From Neisseria sp. KEM232 (GTDB taxonomy: Bacteria > Pseudomonadota > Gammaproteobacteria > Burkholderiales > Neisseriaceae): a DNA stretch of 64,000 nucleotides. The first letter of the stretch is position 1; every line of letters starts with the position of its first letter. Below the pieces are notes generated by a model. That model was given only the letters and a program-made list of their open reading frames with translations, did not search any database and was not told the origin of the DNA. Positions 50,343 to 58,960 of the stretch are shown here, piece by piece. Made by a program: the position numbers and the translations under genes. The DNA is taken from positions 2,046,001 to 2,110,000 of the forward strand of contig NZ_CP022527.1 of assembly GCF_002237445.1 (NCBI RefSeq), in the 5' to 3' direction.

Positions 50343-50399
50343 TGCCGTTTGGCAAATATTGCTTGTGTTCGGAGGCCGTCTGAAAGCCAAACCGGCATT

Positions 50400-52199
50400 T
50401 CAGACGGCCTCAAGCAATTCTACCGCCAACACGCCGCGCAGGGCGTTGGTGAGATAGATTGCTTCGGCTTCGGCCAGCATTTCGCGCGTGATGTGCGCTT
50501 CGGACACGCTGTCTGCGCCGAGGTAGCGTTGCGGATTTTCGAGCACTTCCTGCCGCATCACGCCGCACAAAATATCCAAATCCGCAGCGGGCGTGAGCCA
50601 GCGGCCGCAATGTCTGACAAACACGTTGCTGCGGCCGCCTTCGAGCAAAAGGCCGTCTGAATTGAAAAACAGGCTGTCAAACGCGCCCTGCCGCTCCGCC
50701 GCCTGCCAACCCGCGTCGAAGGTTTCGCGGCGCGTGGTTTTGAAGCGGCGCAGGTAGTCGCGGCGCGGCAGGATTTCGGGCGATACGGTTACGCGCAGCG
50801 GCGTGTCCAAGTCGGCAATCGCGGCACTTGCAAACGCGAGGCCGTCTGAAGAAAGCGTGATTTTCAGGCGTGCGGGCGTGTCGGGCAGCGCGGCGATGCG
50901 GTTACGGATTTGCGTTTCGTAATCGGAAGGCAGCGGCAGGTTGAGCGATTCGGCGGCGGTTTTCAGACGGCCTAAATGCCTGTTTAACAAAGCGCATTGC
51001 CCGTTTTCCACGCGCAGGGTTTCAAACACGGCGAAGTCGGGGCGCAGCTCGGTAAGGAAACGCGCTTTCCAGCCGCATTCGCGCCATTCGGCCTGCGGGT
51101 CGCTGTCGGCAACGATGCCGGAGCCGACACCGTATTCGCCCTGCCAAAGGCCGTCTGAACGCGGCGAGAGGGTCAGCGTGCGGATAACCACGTTGAGCGT
51201 GCCTTCAAAACCGATTCCGCCGCTGCACGGGTTGAGAAAGCCGATGCTGCCGGTGTAAAGGCCGCGCGGCGTGGTTTCGAGGCTTTTGATGATTTCCATG
51301 CTTTTGCGTTTGGGTGCGCCGGTGATGCTGCCGCAGGGGAAGGCGGAGCGGAAAATGTCTGCCGCACTTGTGCCGCGCCGCGCCTGCGCTTCGATGCGGC
51401 TGGTCATCTGCCACACGCTGCCGAAGCGCGATACTTTAAACGGCTCGGGTACGCGCACGCTGCCGGTTTCGGCGGTTTTGCCCAAGTCGTTGCGCAGCAA
51501 ATCGACAATCATCACGTTTTCGGCGCGGTTTTTCGGATCGGCCTGCAAGGCGCGGGCGCGGGTGTCGTCGAGGCCGTCGCCCACAAACGGCGCGGTGCCT
51601 TTCATCGGCTCGGTGCTGATGAGGCCGTCTGAACGGATATTTAAAAATAGTTCGGGCGAAAAACAGAGCGTCCACGTTTCGCGGCCGTCTGAATCGGGCA
51701 GGCAGGCCAGCGCGGCGTAGGGCACGGGCTGGCGCAGGCGGCGGTAAAGCGCGACGGGGCTGCCATAGGCCGTGAGTGCAAGGCGGAATGTGTAGTTGAT
51801 TTGGTAGCAGTCGCCGCGTGCAATCGCTTGCTGTATGGTGCGGATGTGGGTGAGGTATTCGGTTTCGGAAACAGACGGACGCGGCACAGAGATGCCGCAG
51901 GGGGAGTCGGAAAGGCCGTCTGAAAGCGCGTTCAGCGCGGATTGGGTATCGGTGTCGGCGCACGATTCAAACCAGTGCAGCGCGAGCGTGCTCGGCTTTT
52001 CAGACGGCAGTTTTTGCAGCGGCAGGCCGAAAGAATAGTCGGCAGCGACAACGGCGTGCAGGCCGCGCCGCCAACCTTGCTGCAGCAGACCGTCGAGGCG
52101 GGAGAGGCCGTCTGAAAGCAGGAAATCGCTGTATTGCAGTTTGCGGTAGAGGACGGCGCGGCGGGAAACGGCGTCGTCGAGAAGGACGAATCCGGACAT
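50400..52199 (-). CDS. pabBC: Fused aminodeoxychorismate synthase component I / lyase
   Basis: 599 aa, two enzymes in one chain. Residues ~1-350 are PabB (chorismate-binding): GDCYQINYTFRL, STEPMKGTAPF, NRAENVMIVDLLRNDLGK, SAFPCGSITGAPKRKSMEII, and GIGFEGTLN with AEYGVGSGIVADSDPQAEW. Residues ~380-599 are PabC, a PLP lyase of fold IV: FETLRVENGQCALLNRHLGRL and EGGRSNVFVRHCGRWLTP. Together they make 4-aminobenzoate for folate, with PabA elsewhere. At least nine uptake-sequence cores are read within the gene, as SDGL, PSEK, GRLK and similar peptides. Confidence 0.93.
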   Translation of the reverse strand: MSGFVLLDDAVSRRAVLYRKLQYSDFLLSDGLSRLDGLLQQGWRRGLHAVVAADYSFGLPLQKLPSEKPSTLALHWFESCADTDTQSALNALSDGLSDSPCGISVPRPSVSETEYLTHIRTIQQAIARGDCYQINYTFRLALTAYGSPVALYRRLRQPVPYAALACLPDSDGRETWTLCFSPELFLNIRSDGLISTEPMKGTAPFVGDGLDDTRARALQADPKNRAENVMIVDLLRNDLGKTAETGSVRVPEPFKVSRFGSVWQMTSRIEAQARRGTSAADIFRSAFPCGSITGAPKRKSMEIIKSLETTPRGLYTGSIGFLNPCSGGIGFEGTLNVVIRTLTLSPRSDGLWQGEYGVGSGIVADSDPQAEWRECGWKARFLTELRPDFAVFETLRVENGQCALLNRHLGRLKTAAESLNLPLPSDYETQIRNRIAALPDTPARLKITLSSDGLAFASAAIADLDTPLRVTVSPEILPRRDYLRRFKTTRRETFDAGWQAAERQGAFDSLFFNSDGLLLEGGRSNVFVRHCGRWLTPAADLDILCGVMRQEVLENPQRYLGADSVSEAHITREMLAEAEAIYLTNALRGVLAVELLEAV

Positions 52200-52330
52200 G
52201 GTTCTGGGGCGGAAAAAAGGGCGGATTATAGCCGCACCGGCGCGGCCGGCAATTTGTTTGTTTGTGTCAATGAGCGTAAAATTGCGCTGTTGTCAAACGA
52301 CGGCAGTTTTAACGAAAGGAGCTTTAAAAC

Positions 52331-53260
52331 ATGACAGACCACCAACTGAAACCCTTTGAAGAAGTGAACGTGGACGCAAGCAAAGACCGCCTGCAAGTGT
52401 TTGAAGAAGAAGTGTTGCAGCATCAGGGCAGAGTGTCGGGCGAAGATTCCAGCACCGCGCCGCTGCCGGAAAACTACCCCTACCGCCTGCGCATGAGCCG
52501 CCGCGTGTACGAAAAAGAAAAAGCCAAGCTGCAAATCGAGCTTTTAAAAGTGCAAAGCTGGGTGAAAGAAAGCGGCCAGCGCATCGTCAGCCTGTTTGAA
52601 GGCCGCGACGCCGCGGGCAAAGGCGGCACCATCAAGCGTTTTATGGAACATCTCAATCCGCGCGGCGCCCGCGTTGTCGCGCTGGAAAAACCCACCGAAA
52701 CCGAACGCGGCCAATGGTATTTCCAACGCTATGTGCAAAACCTGCCCACCGCGGGCGAAATGGTGTTTTTCGACCGCTCCTGGTACAACCGCGCCGGCGT
52801 CGAGCGCGTGATGGGCTTCTGCACACCGCAGGAATACCTGCTCTTTATGCGCCAGGCGCCCGAATTGGAAAGAATGCTGGTCAACAGCGGCCTGCATCTT
52901 TTTAAATTCTGGTTTTCCGTATCGCGCGAAGAACAGCTGCGCCGCTTCATCTCCCGCCGCGACGATCCGCTGAAACACTGGAAACTCTCGCCCGTCGACA
53001 TCCAGTCGCTCGACCGCTGGGACGACTACACCGAAGCGAAAAACGCCATGTTCTTCCACACCCACACAGGCGACGCGCCCTGGACGATTATCCGCTCCGA
53101 CGACAAAAAACGTGCCCGTCTCAACTGCATTCGCTACTTCCTCCATCAGCTCGGCTACCCGGGTAAAGACGAAAAAGCCATCGGCAGAATCGACCCGCTG
53201 ATTGTCAAAGTGCCGAACACGCAGTTTAAAGACAAAAACATGGACATCATCGGCGACTGA
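52331..53260 (+). CDS. ppk2: Polyphosphate kinase 2
   Basis: 309 aa. Walker A-like FEGRDAAGKGGTIKRFMEHL, then EKPTETERGQWYFQRYV, Walker B FFDRSWYNRAGVERVMGF and the lid FSVSREEQLRRFISRRDDPL. Single PPK2 domain of class I type, which makes nucleoside triphosphates from polyphosphate and nucleoside diphosphates. ATG 52331 follows AAAGGAGCTTTAAAAC. Strong DUS terminator follows. Confidence 0.95.
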   Translation: MTDHQLKPFEEVNVDASKDRLQVFEEEVLQHQGRVSGEDSSTAPLPENYPYRLRMSRRVYEKEKAKLQIELLKVQSWVKESGQRIVSLFEGRDAAGKGGTIKRFMEHLNPRGARVVALEKPTETERGQWYFQRYVQNLPTAGEMVFFDRSWYNRAGVERVMGFCTPQEYLLFMRQAPELERMLVNSGLHLFKFWFSVSREEQLRRFISRRDDPLKHWKLSPVDIQSLDRWDDYTEAKNAMFFHTHTGDAPWTIIRSDDKKRARLNCIRYFLHQLGYPGKDEKAIGRIDPLIVKVPNTQFKDKNMDIIGD

Positions 53261-53297
53261 CGCCGCCAAACGCGATGCCCCGCCGCAAGCGGCGGGG

Positions 53298-53339
53298 AAA
53301 GGCCGTCTGAAAAGTTTGCAGGCTTTTCAGACGGCCTTT
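53298..53339. terminator. Inverted DUS pair behind ppk2
   Basis: AAAGGCCGTCTGAAAAG at 53298-53314 pairs with 53323-53339. Confidence 0.8.
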
Positions 53340-53436
53340 TCGCTGCTGTTTTTAGGATGCAGGAAATTAGCGGCTCGTTGTGCAACGGCTGGCAAATTTT
53401 GTTGCATAGCCGCTTGTCTGATAAAAATAAAAATGT

Positions 53437-53466
53437 TTGTTTGAATTGAAAATATTACGATATAAT
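53437..53466 (+). promoter_or_regulatory. Probable sigma-70 promoter of pilC
   Basis: TTGTTT at 53437-53442 and TATAAT at 53461-53466 with an 18-base spacer, in an AT-rich leader 107 bases before the pilC ATG. The -35 box is weak but the -10 box is perfect. The remaining gap sequence (53261-53573) holds the ppk2 terminator and no gene. Confidence 0.5.
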
Positions 53467-53573
53467 ACGGGAGCTAGTAGAACTAGGTTTTAAATTTATG
53501 CGGGGAAAACATCCGGCGGCAAGACGGTTGATTTGGAATGTTGTCATTTCGCAGTAAACACAAGGAAAACAAA

Positions 53574-56500
53574 ATGAATAAATTAAGATTAAAACCATGC
53601 TGTTCGGCGGTGCTGGCCGCTATCACTCTGTTTTCGACAAGCGGGGTTGGTGCACTGGTTATCGAAGAGGATTTCACAAAGGGTGTAACCAAAAACAGAT
53701 GGTATATGCCGCAGCCGGGTAGCGGCATTACCAGTAGGACTGACTCAACTGCCGTAAACGAGGCTTGTTTGACTGCCGGAACAGGCAGCCAAACCGCATC
53801 AGCGACCGTTTCAGGCACTCCGGGTGCGTGCGCAACCGGTAAGAAAGATGATGTGGGTAGCGGTGCTTTGCGCCTGACACCTGCGACCAACCACCGTGTG
53901 GGTGGTATCGTTTCTGAACAGCCGTTCCCTACTAATGAGGGTGTTGAAATTACTTTTACCACTTATGTATGGGGCGGTAACGGTGCTGACGGTATGTCTT
54001 TTTATTTGTTAGATGCAGATCGTCCTGTCAGCATTGGTGCGAATGGTGGATCATTGGGCTATACCTGTGCCAACGATAACCCGATTTATAGTGGTGTGGA
54101 TGGCGGATATTTGGCCATCGGTATGGATGAATTCGGTAACTTCGTCAATGGCCCTCAAGATAGTACCAGTACAGGCGTGGGTAAGCGGAAAGATGGAAGT
54201 TGGGTAGATGCTAGGGATGAAGGAAGATATCCGGAATTCAAATATCCCAATGGATCATTTAATGCTATCGGTATTCGTGGTGCAGGTAAAACCAATATCA
54301 ACTATATGCTGTCCGGCGATTTTTTACGGGATCTTTATAGGGTGAACGGTTGGGGTACTGTGCCAACAAGTAAACTGAATGACTGGAAGCGTGCTTGGGA
54401 AGGAAACAAGTTTAAATATTTTTGGACTCGTAATCCAACTCCGAATCTGACGGAGCCAGCATTGAGTGCTAATCAGCGTGGTTGGTGTGATGCTTCTGGC
54501 TGCCATAATCTGCCAAACAATGATAATAATAAAAACTGGTTGAAAAGTATGTGTCGTACGGGGACGCTGACAATTACCCCAACGTTTCTACCAGGTCATA
54601 TAAAGAGCAATATTACCCTTTCCGCAGACTCTAAAGATCCTAAACGTAAGTTATACAATTACGAATATATTGATAGCAAACGTTTGCCCGTCTATATGTG
54701 GACTAATACGAAAAGTCGGTCTACTGCTGTGCCTATTCAATATAGAATCAAAATTACTCCTGATAACAAGGGTACTGTCCAATATAGCTGGAATGGCGGT
54801 GAATACCAGACAGTTATTAAAGATAGGGACTTGGCGTCTACCAATGGTGCTTTGCCTCGGGCATTCCGTTTTGCCTTCGTAGGCTCAACAGGTGGATCAC
54901 ATAATAACCATGAAGTCACCTGCTTTAAGGCTGCGCCCAGTACGCAATCGGAAGGTAGTGCTAGTGTAAACTTGCCAAATGCAAAAGTAGTGAGTGACAC
55001 GCAGGTTTATCTTTCGCTTTACAACCCGTATGATTGGTCAGGTCAGTTGTTGGCGAGAACCTTTGTTCATAGTGGAACGGGGGACAATGCTAAATTCGGC
55101 GTGAATGGAAAAGCCAACTGGGATGCTGCTTGCAATCTGAATGGAGGTGCTTGTAAAGAAACCAATGTGGCCAATACGCCTAAACAGACTTCTAGGAAAT
55201 TCTTTACTTGGAATGGTGTGGCAGGAACATCATTGGAGTGGGGAAATCTTACTCAAGCTCAAAAAGCAAGTTTGTATTCTACTGGCGAAACCGAAACAAC
55301 TGGCCAACAACGTCTGGACTATATAAAAGGTGACCGCAGCCAAGAACAGGTTCGGGTAGGCGTTGGTCAATTCCGCGTTAGAAATAGCGTTTTAGGCGAT
55401 ATTATTAATTCCAGCCCAGTATGGGTGGGTTATCCTTCCAATATGAATTATCACCGCATATGGAATGATCGCCGTGGAAATGCTGTTGGAGATGAAAAAG
55501 ACTATCGCGATTTTGCTGATCAGAATTATGGTAGAGTAAATGCCGTGTATGCCGGATCGAATGACGGCTTCTTACATGCTTTCCGCAGCGGTAATTATAA
55601 TTCGAGCAGACAATTTGATACCCGAAATAATGATGGTCAGGAGTTGTTTGCCTTTATGCCGTCTTCTGTTTTGCAGAGAATGCATAATAAAGGGAATGAT
55701 TCACTTGATTTTTCACATTCTCATTATGGCCATAATTTCTACAATGATGCCTCTCCTGCAACGGGAGATGTGTATTACAACGGCAAATGGCACACATGGT
55801 TGTTAAGCGGTTTGGGTGCCGGTGGCAGTTCCGTATATGCATTAGACATTACTGAACCTGATAAATTCTCTGCTGCAAATGTTATCGGAGAATGGTCCAA
55901 TACTAGCGGTGGGGTTTGGTCGAACTTGGGTAATACTTATGGTACGCCGGTATTCGGACGCTTCCATGATGGTACTTGGGGAGCGGTGTTCGGTAATGGC
56001 TGGTGTTCGAAAGAGGATGCAACAAATGGTAACTGTACTCCTTCTGCAGGACCTGCCGGTATCTATGTAATGTCGATTAACAAGCAAACGGGTGTGCCAA
56101 GCTTCCGTTTCATCAGTACCAATGTTGGTGGAACAGCCGATGCTCCTAATGGTATTGCTTATGTGACGCCGACAGATGTCGATGGCGATTTGATTTATGA
56201 CTATGCTTATGCCGGTGACTTAAAAGGCAATGTATGGAGGTTCGACTTAACCGATAGTGTAGGTAAAGCAGAAAAAATCTTTACGACACGTACCGGACAG
56301 CCGATTACTACGAAAATTGTTGTAAGTACTGATAATGGTACAGGTGGTGATCCAGTTTTAAATTTCGGTACAGGTCATCGCCAAGAAGGTTATTTGGAGA
56401 AAAAAGCTTCTTATGCAAAAGGAACGCAAAGTTTATATGGTTTGCGCGACAGGACTGCTGTGAAGTTTGCTCCGGTTAATATCATTGGTCATAACCAGCT

Positions 56501-57026
56501 TCAGCAGCAAACAGTTAGCACTACAACAAAAGCATTTACCGATGCCAATGGTGAGACTCACGATTCCAAAACACTGAGCACCAATAAGGTGGATTGGACT
56601 AAACAGCATGGCTGGTATATGGATTTGGGTACTAAGACGTACAGGGAAGGTGGACAACTAGTTACTCAATATGAACAGATTATTTACAGCCCATATTTGA
56701 GCAATGGTAAATATCTGATTGTGAATAGCTACATCGATGGAAGCTCTCCTCTCCTTTCTTGCGATACCGTTAGCTCATCGGGCGTTACTTATCCGTTATT
56801 GAGTAGTACAGGTTCGGGTATTGTTGATTACTATAAACAAGGAACAGGACCGATCGCAGCGCTGTTGGGTGCTAATGGTACTGTCAGCCTTTTGAAAGTA
56901 ACGGATTCTAGTGGTGTTGTACATAATGTAATGGTTTATAAAACGCCAGACGGTAAAACTAATGTACTCAAAGTAAACTTGCCGCGGCCGCCTATCCGCC
57001 GAGTTAGCTGGCGTGAAATCTTTTAA
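53574..57026 (+). CDS. pilC: Type IV pilus tip adhesin PilC (PilY1 family)
   Basis: 1150 aa from ATG 53574 with AAGGAAAAC upstream. Signal peptide of about 33 residues (LAAITLFSTSGVGA). The N-terminal variable half has Cys-rich lectin-like features (WGGNGADGMSFYLLDADRP); the C-terminal half is the PilY1 beta-propeller with DVDGDLIYDYAYAGDLKGNV, the calcium loop near residue 868. It ends in RPPIRRVSWREIF, a conserved PilC end. PilC sits at the pilus tip and promotes assembly and adhesion. The poly-G tract that phase-varies pilC in pathogenic Neisseria is absent. Confidence 0.93.
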   Translation: MNKLRLKPCCSAVLAAITLFSTSGVGALVIEEDFTKGVTKNRWYMPQPGSGITSRTDSTAVNEACLTAGTGSQTASATVSGTPGACATGKKDDVGSGALRLTPATNHRVGGIVSEQPFPTNEGVEITFTTYVWGGNGADGMSFYLLDADRPVSIGANGGSLGYTCANDNPIYSGVDGGYLAIGMDEFGNFVNGPQDSTSTGVGKRKDGSWVDARDEGRYPEFKYPNGSFNAIGIRGAGKTNINYMLSGDFLRDLYRVNGWGTVPTSKLNDWKRAWEGNKFKYFWTRNPTPNLTEPALSANQRGWCDASGCHNLPNNDNNKNWLKSMCRTGTLTITPTFLPGHIKSNITLSADSKDPKRKLYNYEYIDSKRLPVYMWTNTKSRSTAVPIQYRIKITPDNKGTVQYSWNGGEYQTVIKDRDLASTNGALPRAFRFAFVGSTGGSHNNHEVTCFKAAPSTQSEGSASVNLPNAKVVSDTQVYLSLYNPYDWSGQLLARTFVHSGTGDNAKFGVNGKANWDAACNLNGGACKETNVANTPKQTSRKFFTWNGVAGTSLEWGNLTQAQKASLYSTGETETTGQQRLDYIKGDRSQEQVRVGVGQFRVRNSVLGDIINSSPVWVGYPSNMNYHRIWNDRRGNAVGDEKDYRDFADQNYGRVNAVYAGSNDGFLHAFRSGNYNSSRQFDTRNNDGQELFAFMPSSVLQRMHNKGNDSLDFSHSHYGHNFYNDASPATGDVYYNGKWHTWLLSGLGAGGSSVYALDITEPDKFSAANVIGEWSNTSGGVWSNLGNTYGTPVFGRFHDGTWGAVFGNGWCSKEDATNGNCTPSAGPAGIYVMSINKQTGVPSFRFISTNVGGTADAPNGIAYVTPTDVDGDLIYDYAYAGDLKGNVWRFDLTDSVGKAEKIFTTRTGQPITTKIVVSTDNGTGGDPVLNFGTGHRQEGYLEKKASYAKGTQSLYGLRDRTAVKFAPVNIIGHNQLQQQTVSTTTKAFTDANGETHDSKTLSTNKVDWTKQHGWYMDLGTKTYREGGQLVTQYEQIIYSPYLSNGKYLIVNSYIDGSSPLLSCDTVSSSGVTYPLLSSTGSGIVDYYKQGTGPIAALLGANGTVSLLKVTDSSGVVHNVMVYKTPDGKTNVLKVNLPRPPIRRVSWREIF

Positions 57027-57047
57027 TAGGTGATATGTGAGTAAGTG

Positions 57048-57085
57048 AAACCGCCTGAAAAGTTTGTAAACTTTTCAGGCGGTTT
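57048..57085. terminator. Terminator behind pilC
   Basis: AAACCGCCTGAAAAGTTT pairs exactly with 57068-57085, followed by six T. Confidence 0.85.
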
Positions 57086-57385
57086 TTTATACAGGGGCTG
57101 AGTGTTTGTCTTGTGGTTGTTTTCTTTAATATATAAAAATCATCGGCAGTTTTTTGCTATCCGAAAATATATAGGGTAGTGTTTTTAGGTTTGTGTTTTT
57201 ACCCATATCAACTTTCAGGCCGTCTGAAAAGTTTGCAGGCTTTTCAGACGGCCTTTTGTGGCGAACCGGTGCGGCGCAAAAGAAGATTGCCGGCCTGCCG
57301 TATCGGCTTTCTGCGTTTTCAGGAACGTCATCCTCGCACGATGCAGGCGGGGATGGCCTTTTCGCGGAGGCCGTCTGAAAGTGCG
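57086..57385. other. Gene-free stretch between pilC and zwf
   Basis: 300 bases between converging genes. An inverted DUS pair at 57218-57254 probably ends zwf transcription. The short frames seen have no coding character. Confidence 0.6.
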
Positions 57386-58798
57386 TCAGTCTCCCGTCTG
57401 CCTGCCGTCGGCGGCAATGAGTCTGTCGGCTGCGGCGGGGCCGCGGCTGCCGGCGGGGTAGGGGTGCGGCGGGGCGGGGTCTTGCGCCCAGTGTTTGAGA
57501 ACGGGGTCGAGCCATGCCCAGGCGGCTTCGAGTTCGTCGCGGCGGTTGAAGAAGTTTTGCCGTCCGGCAATGGCTTCCAGCAGCAGGGTTTCGTAGGCGC
57601 CGGGGCGGGGAGCGGCACTTGCGGCGGGCGGGAGGACGGCTTCGGCGGGGGAGAGGCTGTCGCTGCGGCCGGGGGTTTTGACGGCGAAGTGCAGGTGGAC
57701 GGTTTCGTCGGGGTGCAGTTGGATAACGATGCGGTTGGCAAACGGGGGGAAGAGGCCGTCTGAAAGCGGCTTGAAGGTGAGGGCGATTTCGGCGGTGTGG
57801 GTGTCGAGGCGTTTGCCGGTGCGCAGGTAGAAAGGGACGCCCGCCCAGCGGGGAGTGTCGATTTGGCAGCGCAGGGCGGCGTAGGTTTCGGTGTGGCTGT
57901 CGGGGGCGACTTTGTGTTCTTCGGTGTAGCCTTTGCAGCCGTCGGCGGCGGTGTATTGGCCGCGCACGGCGTCGCGTTCGGGGTTGAGGGGTTTGAGGCT
58001 GCGGATGAGTTGCAGCTTGGCGTCGCGCACGTCGTCGGCGGACAGGGTTTTCGGGCGCTCCATGGCGGTGAGGCAGAGCATCTGCATGATGTGGTTCTGC
58101 ACCATGTCGCGCAGGGCGCCGACGGTGTCGTAGGATTCGCCGCGCTCTTCGACGCCGAGGCGCTCGGCGGCGGTGATTTCTACGGATGCGATATGCTCGC
58201 CGTTCCACAACGGTTCGAGCAGGGTGTTGCCAAAGCGCAGGGCGGTGAGGTTTTGCAGGCTTTCTTTGCCCAGGTAGTGGTCGATGCGGTAGATCTGCCG
58301 TTCGGAGAAGTATTGCGCAACGTCGTCATTGATGCGGCGGCAGGAGGCAAGGTCGGTGCCCAGCGGTTTTTCCAGCACGATGCGGACGTTTTCTCCGTTC
58401 AGCCCCGCCTGTGCCAGATGGCGGCAGGCTTGGGTGAAGAATTTGGGCGCGGTCGCCAGATAAATGACGACGGCCGCGTGCGGTTTCTGCGCGGTTTGCG
58501 CGGAGAGCGCGGCAAAGTCGTGTGCCTCGGCGATGTCCAGCGGCAGGTAGCTGATGCGTGCGGCAAACGATGCCCATTGTTCGGGCGTGATTTGGCCGAA
58601 GGGGATTTTGCTTTCTTCGCGGATTCTGTCCAGGTATGCGTCGCGGCTGAGGCGGCTGCGGCTGACGCCGATGATGCGTCCTTGCGGGTGCAGCGCTCCG
58701 GCGGCGTGGGCATTGAAGAGGGCGGGCAGCAGTTTGCGCATCGCCAGATCGCCGGTGGCGCCGAATAAAACCAAGTCGAAATCGGTGGTGGTCTGCAT
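57386..58798 (-). CDS. zwf: Glucose-6-phosphate 1-dehydrogenase
   Basis: 470 aa from ATG 58798. NADP motif LVLFGATGDLAMRKLLP near residue 11, VILEKPLGTDLASC-type segment, and the active-site motif YRIDHYLGKESLQNL. It opens the oxidative pentose phosphate and Entner-Doudoroff routes. An internal LSDGLFPP is an uptake sequence read in frame. No pgl, edd or glk neighbour is in view. Confidence 0.96.
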   Translation of the reverse strand: MQTTTDFDLVLFGATGDLAMRKLLPALFNAHAAGALHPQGRIIGVSRSRLSRDAYLDRIREESKIPFGQITPEQWASFAARISYLPLDIAEAHDFAALSAQTAQKPHAAVVIYLATAPKFFTQACRHLAQAGLNGENVRIVLEKPLGTDLASCRRINDDVAQYFSERQIYRIDHYLGKESLQNLTALRFGNTLLEPLWNGEHIASVEITAAERLGVEERGESYDTVGALRDMVQNHIMQMLCLTAMERPKTLSADDVRDAKLQLIRSLKPLNPERDAVRGQYTAADGCKGYTEEHKVAPDSHTETYAALRCQIDTPRWAGVPFYLRTGKRLDTHTAEIALTFKPLSDGLFPPFANRIVIQLHPDETVHLHFAVKTPGRSDSLSPAEAVLPPAASAAPRPGAYETLLLEAIAGRQNFFNRRDELEAAWAWLDPVLKHWAQDPAPPHPYPAGSRGPAAADRLIAADGRQTGD

Positions 58799-58899
58799 GG
58801 TTGTCCTGTCTGAGGCCGTCTGAAAAAGAGCGGGCGATGGTACACAGGCGGCGGGGGCTTGTCTATGGCGCTTGCATGAAACAGACTTTAGAGAGAACC

Positions 58900-58943
58900 A
58901 AAAGGCCGTCTGAAAGCCCAATCAGGTTTTCAGACGGCCTTTT
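58900..58943. terminator. Inverted DUS pair behind the sulfatase gene
   Basis: AAAAGGCCGTCTGAAAG pairs with TTTTCAGACGGCCTTTT; another reverse copy at about 58951 adjoins the stop. Confidence 0.75.
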
Positions 58944-58960
58944 GCTGCTGTTCAGACGGC

